A stretch of 23,397 bases of DNA from Alphaproteobacteria bacterium (GTDB lineage Bacteria; Pseudomonadota; Alphaproteobacteria; Paracaedibacterales; CAIULA01), in assembly GCA_019751935.1 (NCBI GenBank), contig JAIEMR010000184.1, positions 1 to 23,397 of the forward strand, in the 5' to 3' direction. Of the stretch, positions 14,826 to 22,506 are shown piece by piece. Every line of letters begins with the position of its first letter. Position 1 is the stretch's first letter. Under the pieces are notes generated by a model. That model was not told the DNA's origin. It worked only from the letters and a program-made list of their open reading frames with translations, and did no database searches. The position numbers and the translations under genes were made by a program.

Positions 14826-15737
14826 TTGCAGACAGTAGAAAAACCAGCTTTGCTTCGTAAACCAGAATGGATACGTGTTAAAGCTCCCGTTTCTAAGGAA
14901 TACAAAGAAACTGTAAAATTGATGCATTCCTTAAAGCTAAACACTGTATGCGAAGAAGCAGCTTGTCCTAATATCGGTGAGTGCTGGTCGAAAAAACATG
15001 CAACAGTTATGATTTTAGGTGACACCTGCACAAGAGCTTGTGCCTTTTGTAATATAAAAACGGGAAAACCAAATCTTTTAGACCCTCACGAACCGATGCG
15101 TGTTGCCGAAGCTGTTGCACAAATGAATCTCTCTCATGTAGTTATCACTTCCGTTGACCGCGATGATTTGGATGATGGCGGGTCTGAACATTTTGCAGAA
15201 GTTATTAGAGAAATTCGAAAAAGGGCACCTTCAACTACAATTGAAGTCTTAACCCCTGACTTTCTACGAAAAGAAGGTGCTATTGAGACCGTAGTGCATG
15301 CCAGGCCTGACGTATACAATCATAACCTTGAAACAGTTCCACGCCTATATTCTACGGTTCGCCCCGGAGCTCGCTATTTTCACTCACTTCGTCTTTTAGA
15401 TAGTGTTAAAAAAATTAATTCTTCCATGTTCACTAAGTCAGGCATCATGGTTGGCCTTGGGGAAAGTAAAACTGAAGTCTATCAAGTTATGGATGACCTA
15501 AGAGCAGCAAATGTAGACTTTATAACCATTGGTCAATATCTCCAGCCCACACCCAAACACCATCCTGTTATGTCTTTTATTACTCCTGCTGAATTTGCAG
15601 ACTATGAAGCCATGGCTCGAGGTAAAGGTTTTTTGATGGTATCAGCATCCCCTTTAACGCGCTCTTCTTATCACGCAGGGAGAGACTTTGAAAAACTAAA
15701 AGCTGCCCGCGAAAAAAGCTTAAATAAGGCTTTTTAA
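14826..15737 (+). CDS. lipA: Lipoyl synthase
   Basis: This radical SAM enzyme inserts two sulfur atoms into the octanoyl group carried by lipoyl domains of 2-oxoacid dehydrogenases and the glycine cleavage system. Both 4Fe-4S clusters can be assigned: the auxiliary cluster at Cys42, Cys47 and Cys53 (VCEEAACPNIGEC) and the radical SAM cluster at Cys68, Cys72 and Cys75 (CTRACAFC). The C-terminal RSSYHAGRDF contains the conserved serine that ligates the auxiliary cluster. The length, 303 residues, fits the family. The start is a TTG at 14826: an in-frame TGA lies two codons upstream and the next ATG would remove part of the N-terminal region, so TTG is the only sensible start, with GAGAG upstream as ribosome binding site. 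The next gene begins three bases after its stop. LipB is not in the window. Confidence 0.96.
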   Translation: MQTVEKPALLRKPEWIRVKAPVSKEYKETVKLMHSLKLNTVCEEAACPNIGECWSKKHATVMILGDTCTRACAFCNIKTGKPNLLDPHEPMRVAEAVAQMNLSHVVITSVDRDDLDDGGSEHFAEVIREIRKRAPSTTIEVLTPDFLRKEGAIETVVHARPDVYNHNLETVPRLYSTVRPGARYFHSLRLLDSVKKINSSMFTKSGIMVGLGESKTEVYQVMDDLRAANVDFITIGQYLQPTPKHHPVMSFITPAEFADYEAMARGKGFLMVSASPLTRSSYHAGRDFEKLKAAREKSLNKAF

Positions 15738-15740
15738 ACT

Positions 15741-16181
15741 GTGCCCAAACATTTCGAAAAGCGAAAATTACCCTATCCTTCTGATCTTTTGTATGAAATT
15801 GTTGAAGATGTAGAAAGCTATCCAAAATTTCTACCTTGGATTAAAGAATCACTTATTTCAAACAAACAAGCACAGCATTTTGATGCCAAATTAACTGTTG
15901 GGTATAATGCTTTCGTACAAACTTCATATATATCAAGGGTGCACCTTACCCCTTTAAAAAAAATACACATTGAATACTTATCTGGCCCCTTTCAACATCT
16001 TGATAATCAATGGACCTTTACATCAATCAATGAACAAGAAACCGAAATTGAGTTTTTAATTGACTTCTCATTTAAAAGTCAAATATTGCAGAATTTAATG
16101 GATAAATTTTTTAATGAAGCTTTAAAGAATACTCTTCACGCTTTTGAAAAAAGAGCAATGGAACTGCATTCCAAGGCTTGA
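15741..16181 (+). CDS. Coq10/RatA-type START-domain protein
   Basis: The 146-residue product is a single helix-grip START domain of the polyketide cyclase/Coq10 family. Landmarks are the N-terminal strand and helix with LLYEIVEDVESYPKFLPWIK (about 16-35), the strand pair with AKLTVGYNAF, the GPFQHLDNQWTF segment (about 81-92) and a long C-terminal helix (LMDKFFNEALKNTLHAFEKR). In mitochondria and many alphaproteobacteria, Coq10 binds ubiquinone and supports its delivery to respiratory complexes. The gammaproteobacterial relative RatA has been described as a toxin blocking ribosome subunit joining. Next to lipA in an alphaproteobacterium-like genome, the ubiquinone-binding role is more likely. 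The start is a GTG at 15741, three bases after lipA, so translation is probably coupled. It faces a convergent L,D-transpeptidase gene across a palindromic repeat. Confidence 0.85.
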   Translation: MPKHFEKRKLPYPSDLLYEIVEDVESYPKFLPWIKESLISNKQAQHFDAKLTVGYNAFVQTSYISRVHLTPLKKIHIEYLSGPFQHLDNQWTFTSINEQETEIEFLIDFSFKSQILQNLMDKFFNEALKNTLHAFEKRAMELHSKA

Positions 16182-16228
16182 TAGCTAAGCCTAATATAAA
16201 ATTTCCTCACAAGCCCAAAACAATTTTC

Positions 16229-16390
16229 ATCATTACGAGGAGCTACAGCGACGTGACACGCATTATATCCGTCATGGCGAGCAACGAAGTTGCGTGTCCA
16301 TCCAGAAAAACAGCCTCTGGATCACCACGTCGCTCCGCTCCTCGTGATGACGATGGAGCTTGGAACACCACGCAACTTCATTACTCGATA
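16229..16390. repeat. Palindromic intergenic repeat element, apparently nested or composite
   Basis: The core is a long imperfect palindrome: a 37-base left arm (16270-16306), a 9-base loop (16307-16315) and a 37-base right arm (16316-16352). By eye, 26 of 37 positions pair, including perfect ends (CGTCAT/ATGACG) and a perfect stem at the loop (ATCCAGA/TCTGGAT). Partial copies of the same unit flank it: 16229-16256 is close to the reverse complement of the right arm (ACGAGGAGC and GCGACGTG), and 16369-16379 (CACGCAACTTC) is the exact reverse complement of 16286-16296. This suggests one copy inserted into an older one. Such repeats, with CGTCAT-GCGAG-type ends and ATCCAG stems, are typical of Rickettsiales/Holosporales-like genomes. 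It sits between convergent genes and its RNA hairpin could act as a terminator for both. An open reading frame across it is not a gene. Confidence 0.85.
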
Positions 16391-16437
16391 CGATAATATG
16401 CAGTAATATTACATGGCATTAGCTATAAAAACCTGGA

Positions 16438-18021
16438 CTACAGATTGAAACGAGCATAGTCCTGCTTATCTAAGTTATAAGGGTCATCACTAAAAAGAAC
16501 CTGCTTTTCCCCCTCCACCCATACAGTTATGTATGTAAAATAAACAGGGATAGGCTGTTTAAGTAGGATTGCAGAAGTACCCCCTGTACTAATTTTTTCT
16601 TGTAGCTTTTCTGGATTGTCATACTTAGTCCCTTTCAAAGCCCAGGCTGCTAATTTTTGAGGGGACTCTAACCTGACACAGCCTGATGAAAACGACCTTG
16701 CTACTTTATGAAATAGACTTTTTTGCGGCGTACCATGTAAATAAATCGCCTCTTTATTATCCAGGTTAAACTTTATTGCTCCAAGCGCATTATTTTTCCC
16801 AGGTAACTGGCGTACTGTATAAGGAAAATGATGAAGGGAAACATGCTTCCAATCCACAGATGAATCTATAACAGGCTCCCCATCATGATCTGTTACCGTA
16901 AAGCCGGATTTTGAAAGATATTCAGGGTCTTTTAAGACCTTACTTAGTTTATCTTTTATAAAAATAGTGACAGGCACACCCCAAGCAGGATTAAGAACAA
17001 CGCTATTCATATTACAGGTAAAAATCGGAGTCTCTCGACTTTTCATACCCACAATCACAGGTTGCGTTAGATCAATCTTCAGATCTTCCATGGCATAAAG
17101 CTTATATGTTGGAACATTCACCAAAACATATTTCCCCTGAAGGGATTTCTCTAATTCCTTCCAACGTTCCAGATTAAGCTTAATTTTTTTTATTCTCTCA
17201 TCCGGAGTCATGTTTAAGGCAATGCAAGTTTTTTTACCAATCACTCCATCGGGCTCAAGGAAATGTCTTTTCTGAAACTCTTTGACAGCCGTTTCCATTT
17301 TTTTACTAAAGGTAGAGGTAAATTTCAGATCACCTCCTTTTTTAGAAGCCGCAAAAAATCCTAATAGATGGAGCTGTTTTTTTGCTGTTACTAAAACTGG
17401 ATCCTTATCTTTTACTCGAAAAGAATGATTAATACATGTCCATTGTGGAGCTTTTCCTGTTTTATCCGCTAAAGATTCGTATTCTTTCAAGATCGCTTCA
17501 AGCTTCTCTTTTTGTGACAACACGACTCTCATATCAACAGCCGTTGGTTCTGGAACGCTAACATCTTCCTCAGCTTTGGGAATCAATATAGATTGAGATG
17601 ATGAAGAAGCCTCATCATCTTCGTCAATATCTTTATCTTCCTTTATAGGAACTAAAGATTTTGTGTCAGCTGACGTAGGTTGGTTCTTTTGTACATTCTC
17701 CGAATTTGTAAGTGCCCCAGATGATGATTCAGTAGGTTCAGTTTTAGCAGGTACTGTTTGTACAACTGTAGATGTGGATGCTGACTCTGCATCTTCTTCT
17801 CCAGCAGGAACTGACTCCGCTGATTGAGTTGTTGAAACTTGCGGCTCTACCGTAGATGCCGTTGATGACATTTTCGGGATCGTAATTACAGAAGGAGGAG
17901 CTGGCTCAGCAACAACAGTTTCAGCAAAACTATGCTCTTGAGAAATGAATCCCAATAGCGCGAAAATGAACAGAGTTGCTTTTTGTAACTGTCTCATTGT
18001 TGGCATAGCTTTCTGCATCAT
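16438..18021 (-). CDS. Exported L,D-transpeptidase (YkuD domain) with peptidoglycan-binding domain
   Basis: This enzyme forms or remodels peptidoglycan cross-links, or attaches proteins to peptidoglycan, in the periplasm. The 527 residues divide into a signal peptide (about 9-33; cleavage likely after SFA); a low-complexity Ser/Thr/Glu/Pro-rich linker (about 34-165); a peptidoglycan-binding-like domain (about 190-272, with AVKEFQKRHFLEPDGVIGKKT); and a YcbB-type YkuD domain (about 297-490). The catalytic signature is complete: His429 in LHGTP and the motif SFSSGCVRL with Cys448 and Arg450. The layout resembles E. coli LdtD/YcbB but lacks its large capping insertion at full size. The ATG at 18021 is adopted; ATGs at codons 2, 6 and 9 are possible, and the ninth begins the most typical signal peptide. 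It lies 80 bases downstream of mutY on the same strand. A working cell wall is implied. Confidence 0.92.
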   Translation of the reverse strand: MMQKAMPTMRQLQKATLFIFALLGFISQEHSFAETVVAEPAPPSVITIPKMSSTASTVEPQVSTTQSAESVPAGEEDAESASTSTVVQTVPAKTEPTESSSGALTNSENVQKNQPTSADTKSLVPIKEDKDIDEDDEASSSSQSILIPKAEEDVSVPEPTAVDMRVVLSQKEKLEAILKEYESLADKTGKAPQWTCINHSFRVKDKDPVLVTAKKQLHLLGFFAASKKGGDLKFTSTFSKKMETAVKEFQKRHFLEPDGVIGKKTCIALNMTPDERIKKIKLNLERWKELEKSLQGKYVLVNVPTYKLYAMEDLKIDLTQPVIVGMKSRETPIFTCNMNSVVLNPAWGVPVTIFIKDKLSKVLKDPEYLSKSGFTVTDHDGEPVIDSSVDWKHVSLHHFPYTVRQLPGKNNALGAIKFNLDNKEAIYLHGTPQKSLFHKVARSFSSGCVRLESPQKLAAWALKGTKYDNPEKLQEKISTGGTSAILLKQPIPVYFTYITVWVEGEKQVLFSDDPYNLDKQDYARFNL

Positions 18022-18101
18022 AACTTTAAAATCAAGACCTATTTTTACTAAAGATCTTTATAAAACATTAAAACATCAATCACGTTAACAAATAATGAAA
18101 A

Positions 18102-19178
18102 CTAATTTATTTTTGAGCAATTTCTTAAGATTTCATGTGGAATTTGTTTAATCACTTTTTTCATCACGGTTGGCAAAGCCACACTTTGAAGATTATCAAG
18201 CGAAACCCAGCATCCATCACAAATTTCCTGACGAATCCCAACCTTTACAGTGAGATATAAATGAAAATGAGTAAACGTATGCTTAACCTGTTTAGATACC
18301 TTGTGCCACTCTGAACTTTTCTCAAACATAACTAAATCTTCCGGATTCAAAACCTCATCTTGCCAGGGTGTAGTCGGAACACCCATCATCCCACCCAAAA
18401 GGCCTTTTGAGGGACGTTTTTCTAAAAGAATTTTCCCTTTGTGAAGGAGAATATAAGCAACCCCATACCGTTTAGGTTTTTCAGGTTTTATCTTCGAAAC
18501 CGGAAATTCTGTTGTTTTCCCCTCATTATAAGCTCGGCATGTCGTCTTTAAAGGACATTCGGTACATCTTGGATTTAAAGGACGGCAAATCATCGCCCCT
18601 AAATCCATTAAACCTTGGGCAAAATCTCCGGAACGACCTCCTTCTCCCATTCTTGAAGTATATTTATAAACATCTTGCTTCAGCAAAGGAACTGGCGAAG
18701 GAATTGCAAATAAACGAGCAAATACTCGCATAATATTGCCATCAATGGGAACAACTGGATAATCAAAAGCAATGGACGCAATTGCAGCCGCTGTATAATC
18801 ACCCACGCCTGGCAATTTTTTAAGGTCCGTAGGCATTGAAAGAAATAAGGAAAGCTCTGCTAATACCTTTACAGCTTTGTGCAAATTGCGCGCTCTACTG
18901 TAATATCCAAGCCCCTGCCACTCAACTAAGATCTCATCTAGGTTAGCTTCCGCCAGCTCTTTTAAAGTTGGCCATTTTTTTATGAACCGTTCAAAATAAT
19001 CCTTAACCGTCGCAACCGTTGTTTGCTGCAGCATAATTTCACTGAGATAAACGTAGTAAGGGTTTGGTGCCTCCCCTTTTTTAGCCCGCCAAGGAAGTGT
19101 CCTTTGGTTCTGGTCATACCATTTTAAAACATTCAAACGTATGTCTTTTAAAACCTTTGGAAAGAGATTGACAGACAT
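18102..19178 (-). CDS. mutY: A/G-specific adenine DNA glycosylase
   Basis: MutY removes adenine mispaired with 8-oxoguanine and so prevents G:C to T:A changes. The 358-residue product has the N-terminal catalytic domain with Glu47 in SEIMLQQTTV, the helix-hairpin-helix LKKLPGVGDYTAAAI (119-133) and the catalytic Asp147 in PIDGNIMRVFARL. The 4Fe-4S loop is complete: Cys198, Cys205, Cys208 and Cys214 (C-x6-C-x2-C-x5-C). The C-terminal NUDIX-like 8-oxoG recognition domain (about 235-350) contains the conserved HTFTHFHL. Its ATG at 19178 overlaps by two bases the likely start of the divergent dciA, so the promoter of each gene must lie within the coding sequence of the other, or starts must be internal. 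Divergent mutY and dciA is a familiar alphaproteobacterial arrangement. Confidence 0.95.
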   Translation of the reverse strand: MSVNLFPKVLKDIRLNVLKWYDQNQRTLPWRAKKGEAPNPYYVYLSEIMLQQTTVATVKDYFERFIKKWPTLKELAEANLDEILVEWQGLGYYSRARNLHKAVKVLAELSLFLSMPTDLKKLPGVGDYTAAAIASIAFDYPVVPIDGNIMRVFARLFAIPSPVPLLKQDVYKYTSRMGEGGRSGDFAQGLMDLGAMICRPLNPRCTECPLKTTCRAYNEGKTTEFPVSKIKPEKPKRYGVAYILLHKGKILLEKRPSKGLLGGMMGVPTTPWQDEVLNPEDLVMFEKSSEWHKVSKQVKHTFTHFHLYLTVKVGIRQEICDGCWVSLDNLQSVALPTVMKKVIKQIPHEILRNCSKIN

Positions 19179-19719
19179 GCGTGCTTTAACTCACATTGAA
19201 ACAAGTATTCATTACTTTATTTATGAAAATAACTTGTTAAAATATATACCAGATCCAAAGAATAAAGGCTACAAAGGCGCAAAAGCCCTTAGGAATTGCA
19301 TTACTCCTATACTGGAACCTATTTGCAAAAGACAAGGTTTTGTTAACGCCAGTGTTATTCTTGATTGGTCTAAGATTGTGGGAAATGATTTTGCAAACCT
19401 GTGCGGCGCTATAAAGGTTGTTTTTCCTTTTGGTAAAACCTCTGAAGGATGTCTTCATGTTCAAACAACAAGCTCTATGGCTTCGGTATTAACCTATCAA
19501 GAGCCCTTGATTTTACAAAAGGTTAACCAATATTATGGCTATCAAGCAATCACGAAGCTTCGTATTTTTCATAAATCCACTTTAATTCAGAAGAAGAATC
19601 TTAAGAAAAATGAAAATGACCGAATCCTTGAAGCATTGCCCTTGGAAAACTTTAAAGAGATACCTTATGACCCCCTGAAAGAAGCCTTAGCCAATTTGGG
19701 GAAATATTTAAAAAAATGA
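19177..19719 (+). CDS. dciA: DciA-like (DUF721) replicative helicase loader
   Basis: DciA proteins load the replicative helicase DnaB in bacteria that lack DnaC. The DUF721 region is recognisable at about residues 35-130 from the chosen start: a helix ending in PILEPICKRQGFVNASVILDW, then WSKIVGNDFANLC and the strand-rich section with LHVQTTSSMASVLTYQEPLI and VNQYYGYQAITKLRIF. The C-terminal third is Lys/Glu-rich and probably flexible. The start is uncertain. The ATG at 19177 overlaps the mutY start codon on the other strand; an earlier ATG at 19141 lies inside mutY; a TTG near 19231 would leave room for a promoter, and an AT-rich TATATA stretch lies close by. The length from 19177 is 180 residues, typical of alphaproteobacterial members. 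The ABC-F gene follows after seven bases. The neighbourhood with a candidate origin 5 kb away is suggestive only. Confidence 0.82.
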   Translation: MRALTHIETSIHYFIYENNLLKYIPDPKNKGYKGAKALRNCITPILEPICKRQGFVNASVILDWSKIVGNDFANLCGAIKVVFPFGKTSEGCLHVQTTSSMASVLTYQEPLILQKVNQYYGYQAITKLRIFHKSTLIQKKNLKKNENDRILEALPLENFKEIPYDPLKEALANLGKYLKK

Positions 19720-19726
19720 GTAAATC

Positions 19727-21340
19727 ATGTTAATTGTTCAAGACGTCACCTACCGTATTGGTGGACGCATTTTATTAGACAATATCCGCTTTCAATTACC
19801 CGACGGGCAGCGTGCTGGTCTTGTTGGCAGAAATGGCTGCGGCAAATCGAGTCTATTCCGTCTTATTTTAGGTCAATCACAAGTTGATAGCGGATCAATT
19901 GAAATTTCTAAAGGGCAAAAAATTATAACCGTAGCCCAAGAAGTTCCAGGCGGCACTCAGACTCCCTTAGAATTTCTACTTGCTTCCGACAAAGAACGCC
20001 ACGAACTTCTAGAAAAAGCAGAAACTTGTGAAAACCCTCATGAACTGGCAGATGTCTATGAGCGATTAATCCAGATTGATGCTTATACAGCAGAAGCCAG
20101 AGCAAGCACCGTTCTAAAAGGACTCGGGTTTTCAGACGAACAACAAAACACAGCGCTGTCTTCGTTTTCTGGTGGTTACAGAATGAGAGTGGCATTAGCT
20201 GCTGCTCTGTTTCAAAAACCAGATCTATTGATGCTTGACGAGCCAACAAACCACCTTGATTTAGAAGCAACTCTTTGGCTAAAAGAATTTTTGCGGGGCT
20301 ATCCCAATAGCCTTTTGATTATCAGTCACGACCGTGAACTGATGAATGAATGCGTTGATAACATCCTTCACTTACAACAAGGAAAAGTGACGCGCTATTC
20401 CGGTAATTATGATTTTTATATAAAAACCTATTACGAACAAAAAGCTTTTGCTGAAGCCTATAATGCTAAAGTTACTGCTCAAAAAGAGCATATGATGAAA
20501 TTCGTAACCCGCTTCGGTTCAAAAGCCTCAAAGGCAACGCAAGCCCAAAGCAAATTAAAAGCAATTGCCAAACTTGTTCCTATTAATCTTTCAATCGAAG
20601 ATCCAACCGTTAAATTGGACTTTCCGGAAACTGAAAAACTTTCCCCTCCGCTTATTCATTATGAAAAAGTAAACTTAGGGTATGATGACAAGATAGTTTT
20701 GAAGAACCTAAGCGGAAGCATTGCCCCTGAGGATCGTATTGCTTTATTGGGAGCAAACGGTAATGGAAAATCTACCTTTGCCAAGTTTCTAGCAAAGCGA
20801 TTAAAGCCACTTAATGGCGTCTCTACGTTTCATTCGAAACTACGCGTTGCCTATTTTCATCAGCATCAATTAGAGGACCTTCATGTCAATGAAACAGCAT
20901 ACCAACATATGCAACAGGCCATTCCAGAGGCAAATGAAACCCAGGTAAGAACACAGCTTGGCCGCTTTGGTTTTCAAAGAGATAAGGCAAATGTAAAAGT
21001 TAAGGATTTGTCAGGCGGCGAGAAAGCGCGCCTTGTCTTTGCCTTGATGACGGTTCATAAACCACACATCATTATCTTGGACGAACCGACGAACCATTTG
21101 GATATGGAAATGCGAGAATCATTGATGATGTCAATTAACAATTTTGAAGGCGCTGTGATCTTAATTGCGCACGATTGGCACCTTTTGAATCACACAGCAG
21201 ATCGTTTGTGGCTTGTTGCTAACAACACCATAAAACCTTATGAGGGATCTTTAGAAGATTACCGTGATGAGGTTCTGGGAAAGTCTGTGAAAAAAGAAAA
21301 CAAACCGATTAAGAAAGATAATAAAGTAAAAAGGAGTTAG
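19727..21340 (+). CDS. ABC-F family ATPase (ribosome-associated)
   Basis: The 537-residue protein has two ABC ATPase domains and no membrane segment, the ABC-F layout of proteins that act on the ribosome rather than transport. Domain 1 has Walker A GRNGCGKS (34-41), signature SSFSGGYRMR (145-154) and Walker B LLMLDEPTNHLDLE. The linker (about 222-300) is rich in charge and contains FVTRFGSKASKATQAQSK, the P-site tRNA-interacting motif region. Domain 2 has Walker A GANGNGKS (342-349), LSGGEKARL (428-436) and IIILDEPTNHLDME. Both catalytic glutamates are present. A lysine-rich tail (520-537) ends the protein. Among ABC-F subfamilies it looks closest to the Uup/YheS-like group; the exact subfamily cannot be fixed. 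It starts seven bases after dciA and its stop lies three bases from a convergent gene, so transcripts may run into each other. Confidence 0.93.
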   Translation: MLIVQDVTYRIGGRILLDNIRFQLPDGQRAGLVGRNGCGKSSLFRLILGQSQVDSGSIEISKGQKIITVAQEVPGGTQTPLEFLLASDKERHELLEKAETCENPHELADVYERLIQIDAYTAEARASTVLKGLGFSDEQQNTALSSFSGGYRMRVALAAALFQKPDLLMLDEPTNHLDLEATLWLKEFLRGYPNSLLIISHDRELMNECVDNILHLQQGKVTRYSGNYDFYIKTYYEQKAFAEAYNAKVTAQKEHMMKFVTRFGSKASKATQAQSKLKAIAKLVPINLSIEDPTVKLDFPETEKLSPPLIHYEKVNLGYDDKIVLKNLSGSIAPEDRIALLGANGNGKSTFAKFLAKRLKPLNGVSTFHSKLRVAYFHQHQLEDLHVNETAYQHMQQAIPEANETQVRTQLGRFGFQRDKANVKVKDLSGGEKARLVFALMTVHKPHIIILDEPTNHLDMEMRESLMMSINNFEGAVILIAHDWHLLNHTADRLWLVANNTIKPYEGSLEDYRDEVLGKSVKKENKPIKKDNKVKRS

Positions 21341-21343
21341 TTT

Positions 21344-21883
21344 TTAAGACCGTGCGTAAGGTTTTACCTCTAACAAACTTCTTATCATTTCATGTCCTTC
21401 TGTCAATTTGTAAGCTCTATGCTCTTTATCGTTTATAAGTTTCTCTAAAAGACCTAGATCGGATCTTTTCAATAAATCTGTTAATCCGACCAATGCTGTT
21501 TTATGAGCATCTAAAGCACTCTGTGGCAAAGGGTCAGAAGACCCAGCTTGCTGTCTACAATGCTTCTCTCTTACTAGACCAGCACACGCATTACCATAGC
21601 TGCGAAATTTATCTACAACCTCAGACAGCGGCTCTTCTAACACTTCAACTCTCCACAAAGCAGCACGATAAAGACCCCAGGCACGTTTTGTTTCATCACT
21701 GTAAGTGATAGCTTGATCGTTAAGGGATAAGTTAGACAGCCCCAATCCACAAGAACGCTTTGAGATCCTATTTTCTGGTGTTCTTGGTTTTCCTTCTGCT
21801 TCCTCGTCCATAGCAGTTGCTATAGAAAATGAAGTAGAGATAACTGCAAAAATAAACAAAATCTGGAAGAAAATCTTGGCCAT
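21344..21883 (-). CDS. Small exported protein of unknown function
   Basis: This gene is not recognised. The 179-residue product starts with a clear Sec signal peptide (MAKIFFQILFIFAVISTSFS, cleavage probably after ATA at about residue 24). The mature part is acidic at first (DEEAEGKPRTPEN) and then predicted mostly helical, with three cysteines (45, 99 and 108 approximately), which leaves an odd number for disulfides. The ATG at 21883 has AGAGGCT seven to nine bases upstream, a convincing ribosome binding site, which together with the signal peptide supports a real gene. It converges on the ABC-F gene with a three-base gap. The next gene upstream encodes another small exported protein of different sequence. 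Periplasmic or secreted location is inferred from the signal peptide only. Confidence 0.75.
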   Translation of the reverse strand: MAKIFFQILFIFAVISTSFSIATAMDEEAEGKPRTPENRISKRSCGLGLSNLSLNDQAITYSDETKRAWGLYRAALWRVEVLEEPLSEVVDKFRSYGNACAGLVREKHCRQQAGSSDPLPQSALDAHKTALVGLTDLLKRSDLGLLEKLINDKEHRAYKLTEGHEMIRSLLEVKPYARS

Positions 21884-21972
21884 AACTAAGCCTCTTTTGG
21901 GCTGTGTGAACCTACATTGAGAAGTATACCAAAAAAGGTATTAAGAAAAAGTTAAGCTAATATAGTTTTATA

Positions 21973-21996
21973 ATGCCCGGTGTTTTTGCCGGGCAT
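21973..21996. terminator. Hairpin terminator downstream of the 141-residue exported protein gene
   Basis: ATGCCCGG (21973-21980) and CCGGGCAT (21989-21996) form a perfect 8-base-pair stem with an 8-base loop. It lies three bases beyond the stop of the minus-strand gene ending at 22000. It is by far the most GC-rich stem in this AT-rich area. The T-tract is weak on the minus strand (TATAAAAC) and somewhat better on the plus strand (ATTTTAA), so it may act in both directions or as an mRNA end stabiliser. Confidence 0.65.
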
Positions 21997-21999
21997 ATT

Positions 22000-22425
22000 T
22001 TAATAACCGTATTTCTCGCGTCGTTTACGTTTTTCTTGGGCAATTTCCATTGCAACTTCTTGCTCCATAGATACACGTAAAAGAGAGTTCAGAAAGGGAG
22101 TTGTTTTACCACCTGCTTTTTCTCTTAAAATGGCTTCTTCATTTTGGCTAATAATATTGTAGTTCACGAACTGCTCAGCAAAGTATCTCCAATCATCTAT
22201 CTCTTTATTGTTCAAAAGAGCAGTCATAAAATTTTGTATGTCCTTTAAAAAAGTATCTCCTTTACCTCGGCAATCTTTTAAACACCACGCTACTTTCATG
22301 CGATTACCATCCGTAATTTTCTTTGCCATTGATTGAGTGCAATCCTTTTTGCAGTTAATAGCGTTTGCATCTGCTACAAAGCCAACAAACAATAAGATAA
22401 ATAAAGCAAAAAGGCTATTTTTCAT
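22000..22425 (-). CDS. Small exported protein with paired CX3C motifs, unknown function
   Basis: This gene is not recognised. The 141-residue product has a Sec signal peptide (residues 1-22, ending VADANA, predicted cleavage before INC). The mature N-terminus holds CKKDC (25-29) and CLKDC (48-52), two CX3C pairs about 20 residues apart, as in helical-hairpin proteins held by two disulfides. The rest is helical and charged, ending in a very basic stretch (AQEKRKRREKYGY). Such twin CX3C spacing resembles the fold of mitochondrial intermembrane-space proteins, but that is only a geometric resemblance. The GC-rich hairpin directly after the stop supports an independent transcription unit. The DsbB encoded elsewhere in the window shows that disulfide formation is available in the periplasm. 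Confidence 0.75.
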   Translation of the reverse strand: MKNSLFALFILLFVGFVADANAINCKKDCTQSMAKKITDGNRMKVAWCLKDCRGKGDTFLKDIQNFMTALLNNKEIDDWRYFAEQFVNYNIISQNEEAILREKAGGKTTPFLNSLLRVSMEQEVAMEIAQEKRKRREKYGY

Positions 22426-22473
22426 AACTACCCATATACATAAAAAATCGATTCTACTTTCTGAGAGTAAATC

Positions 22474-22498
22474 AAAAACACTAATTTTTTATTAAGTG
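22474..22498 (-). terminator. Likely Rho-independent terminator of priA
   Basis: On the minus strand, CACTTAAT, a loop of five A and ATTAGTG form a seven-pair hairpin with one bulged base, followed at once by five T. It begins eight bases after the priA stop codon. The stem is AT-rich, but the position and T-run are right. Confidence 0.5.
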
Positions 22499-22506
22499 GT
22501 TAAATT

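Noticed and set aside
15741..16181. RatA as part of a RatAB-type toxin-antitoxin pair
   Set aside because: No RatB-like partner gene adjoins it, and the lipA neighbourhood favours the Coq10-like ubiquinone-binding role.
16178..16396. Open frame of 72 codons across the palindromic repeat
   Set aside because: It is produced by the repeat sequence itself and overlaps the stop of the preceding gene; no protein character.
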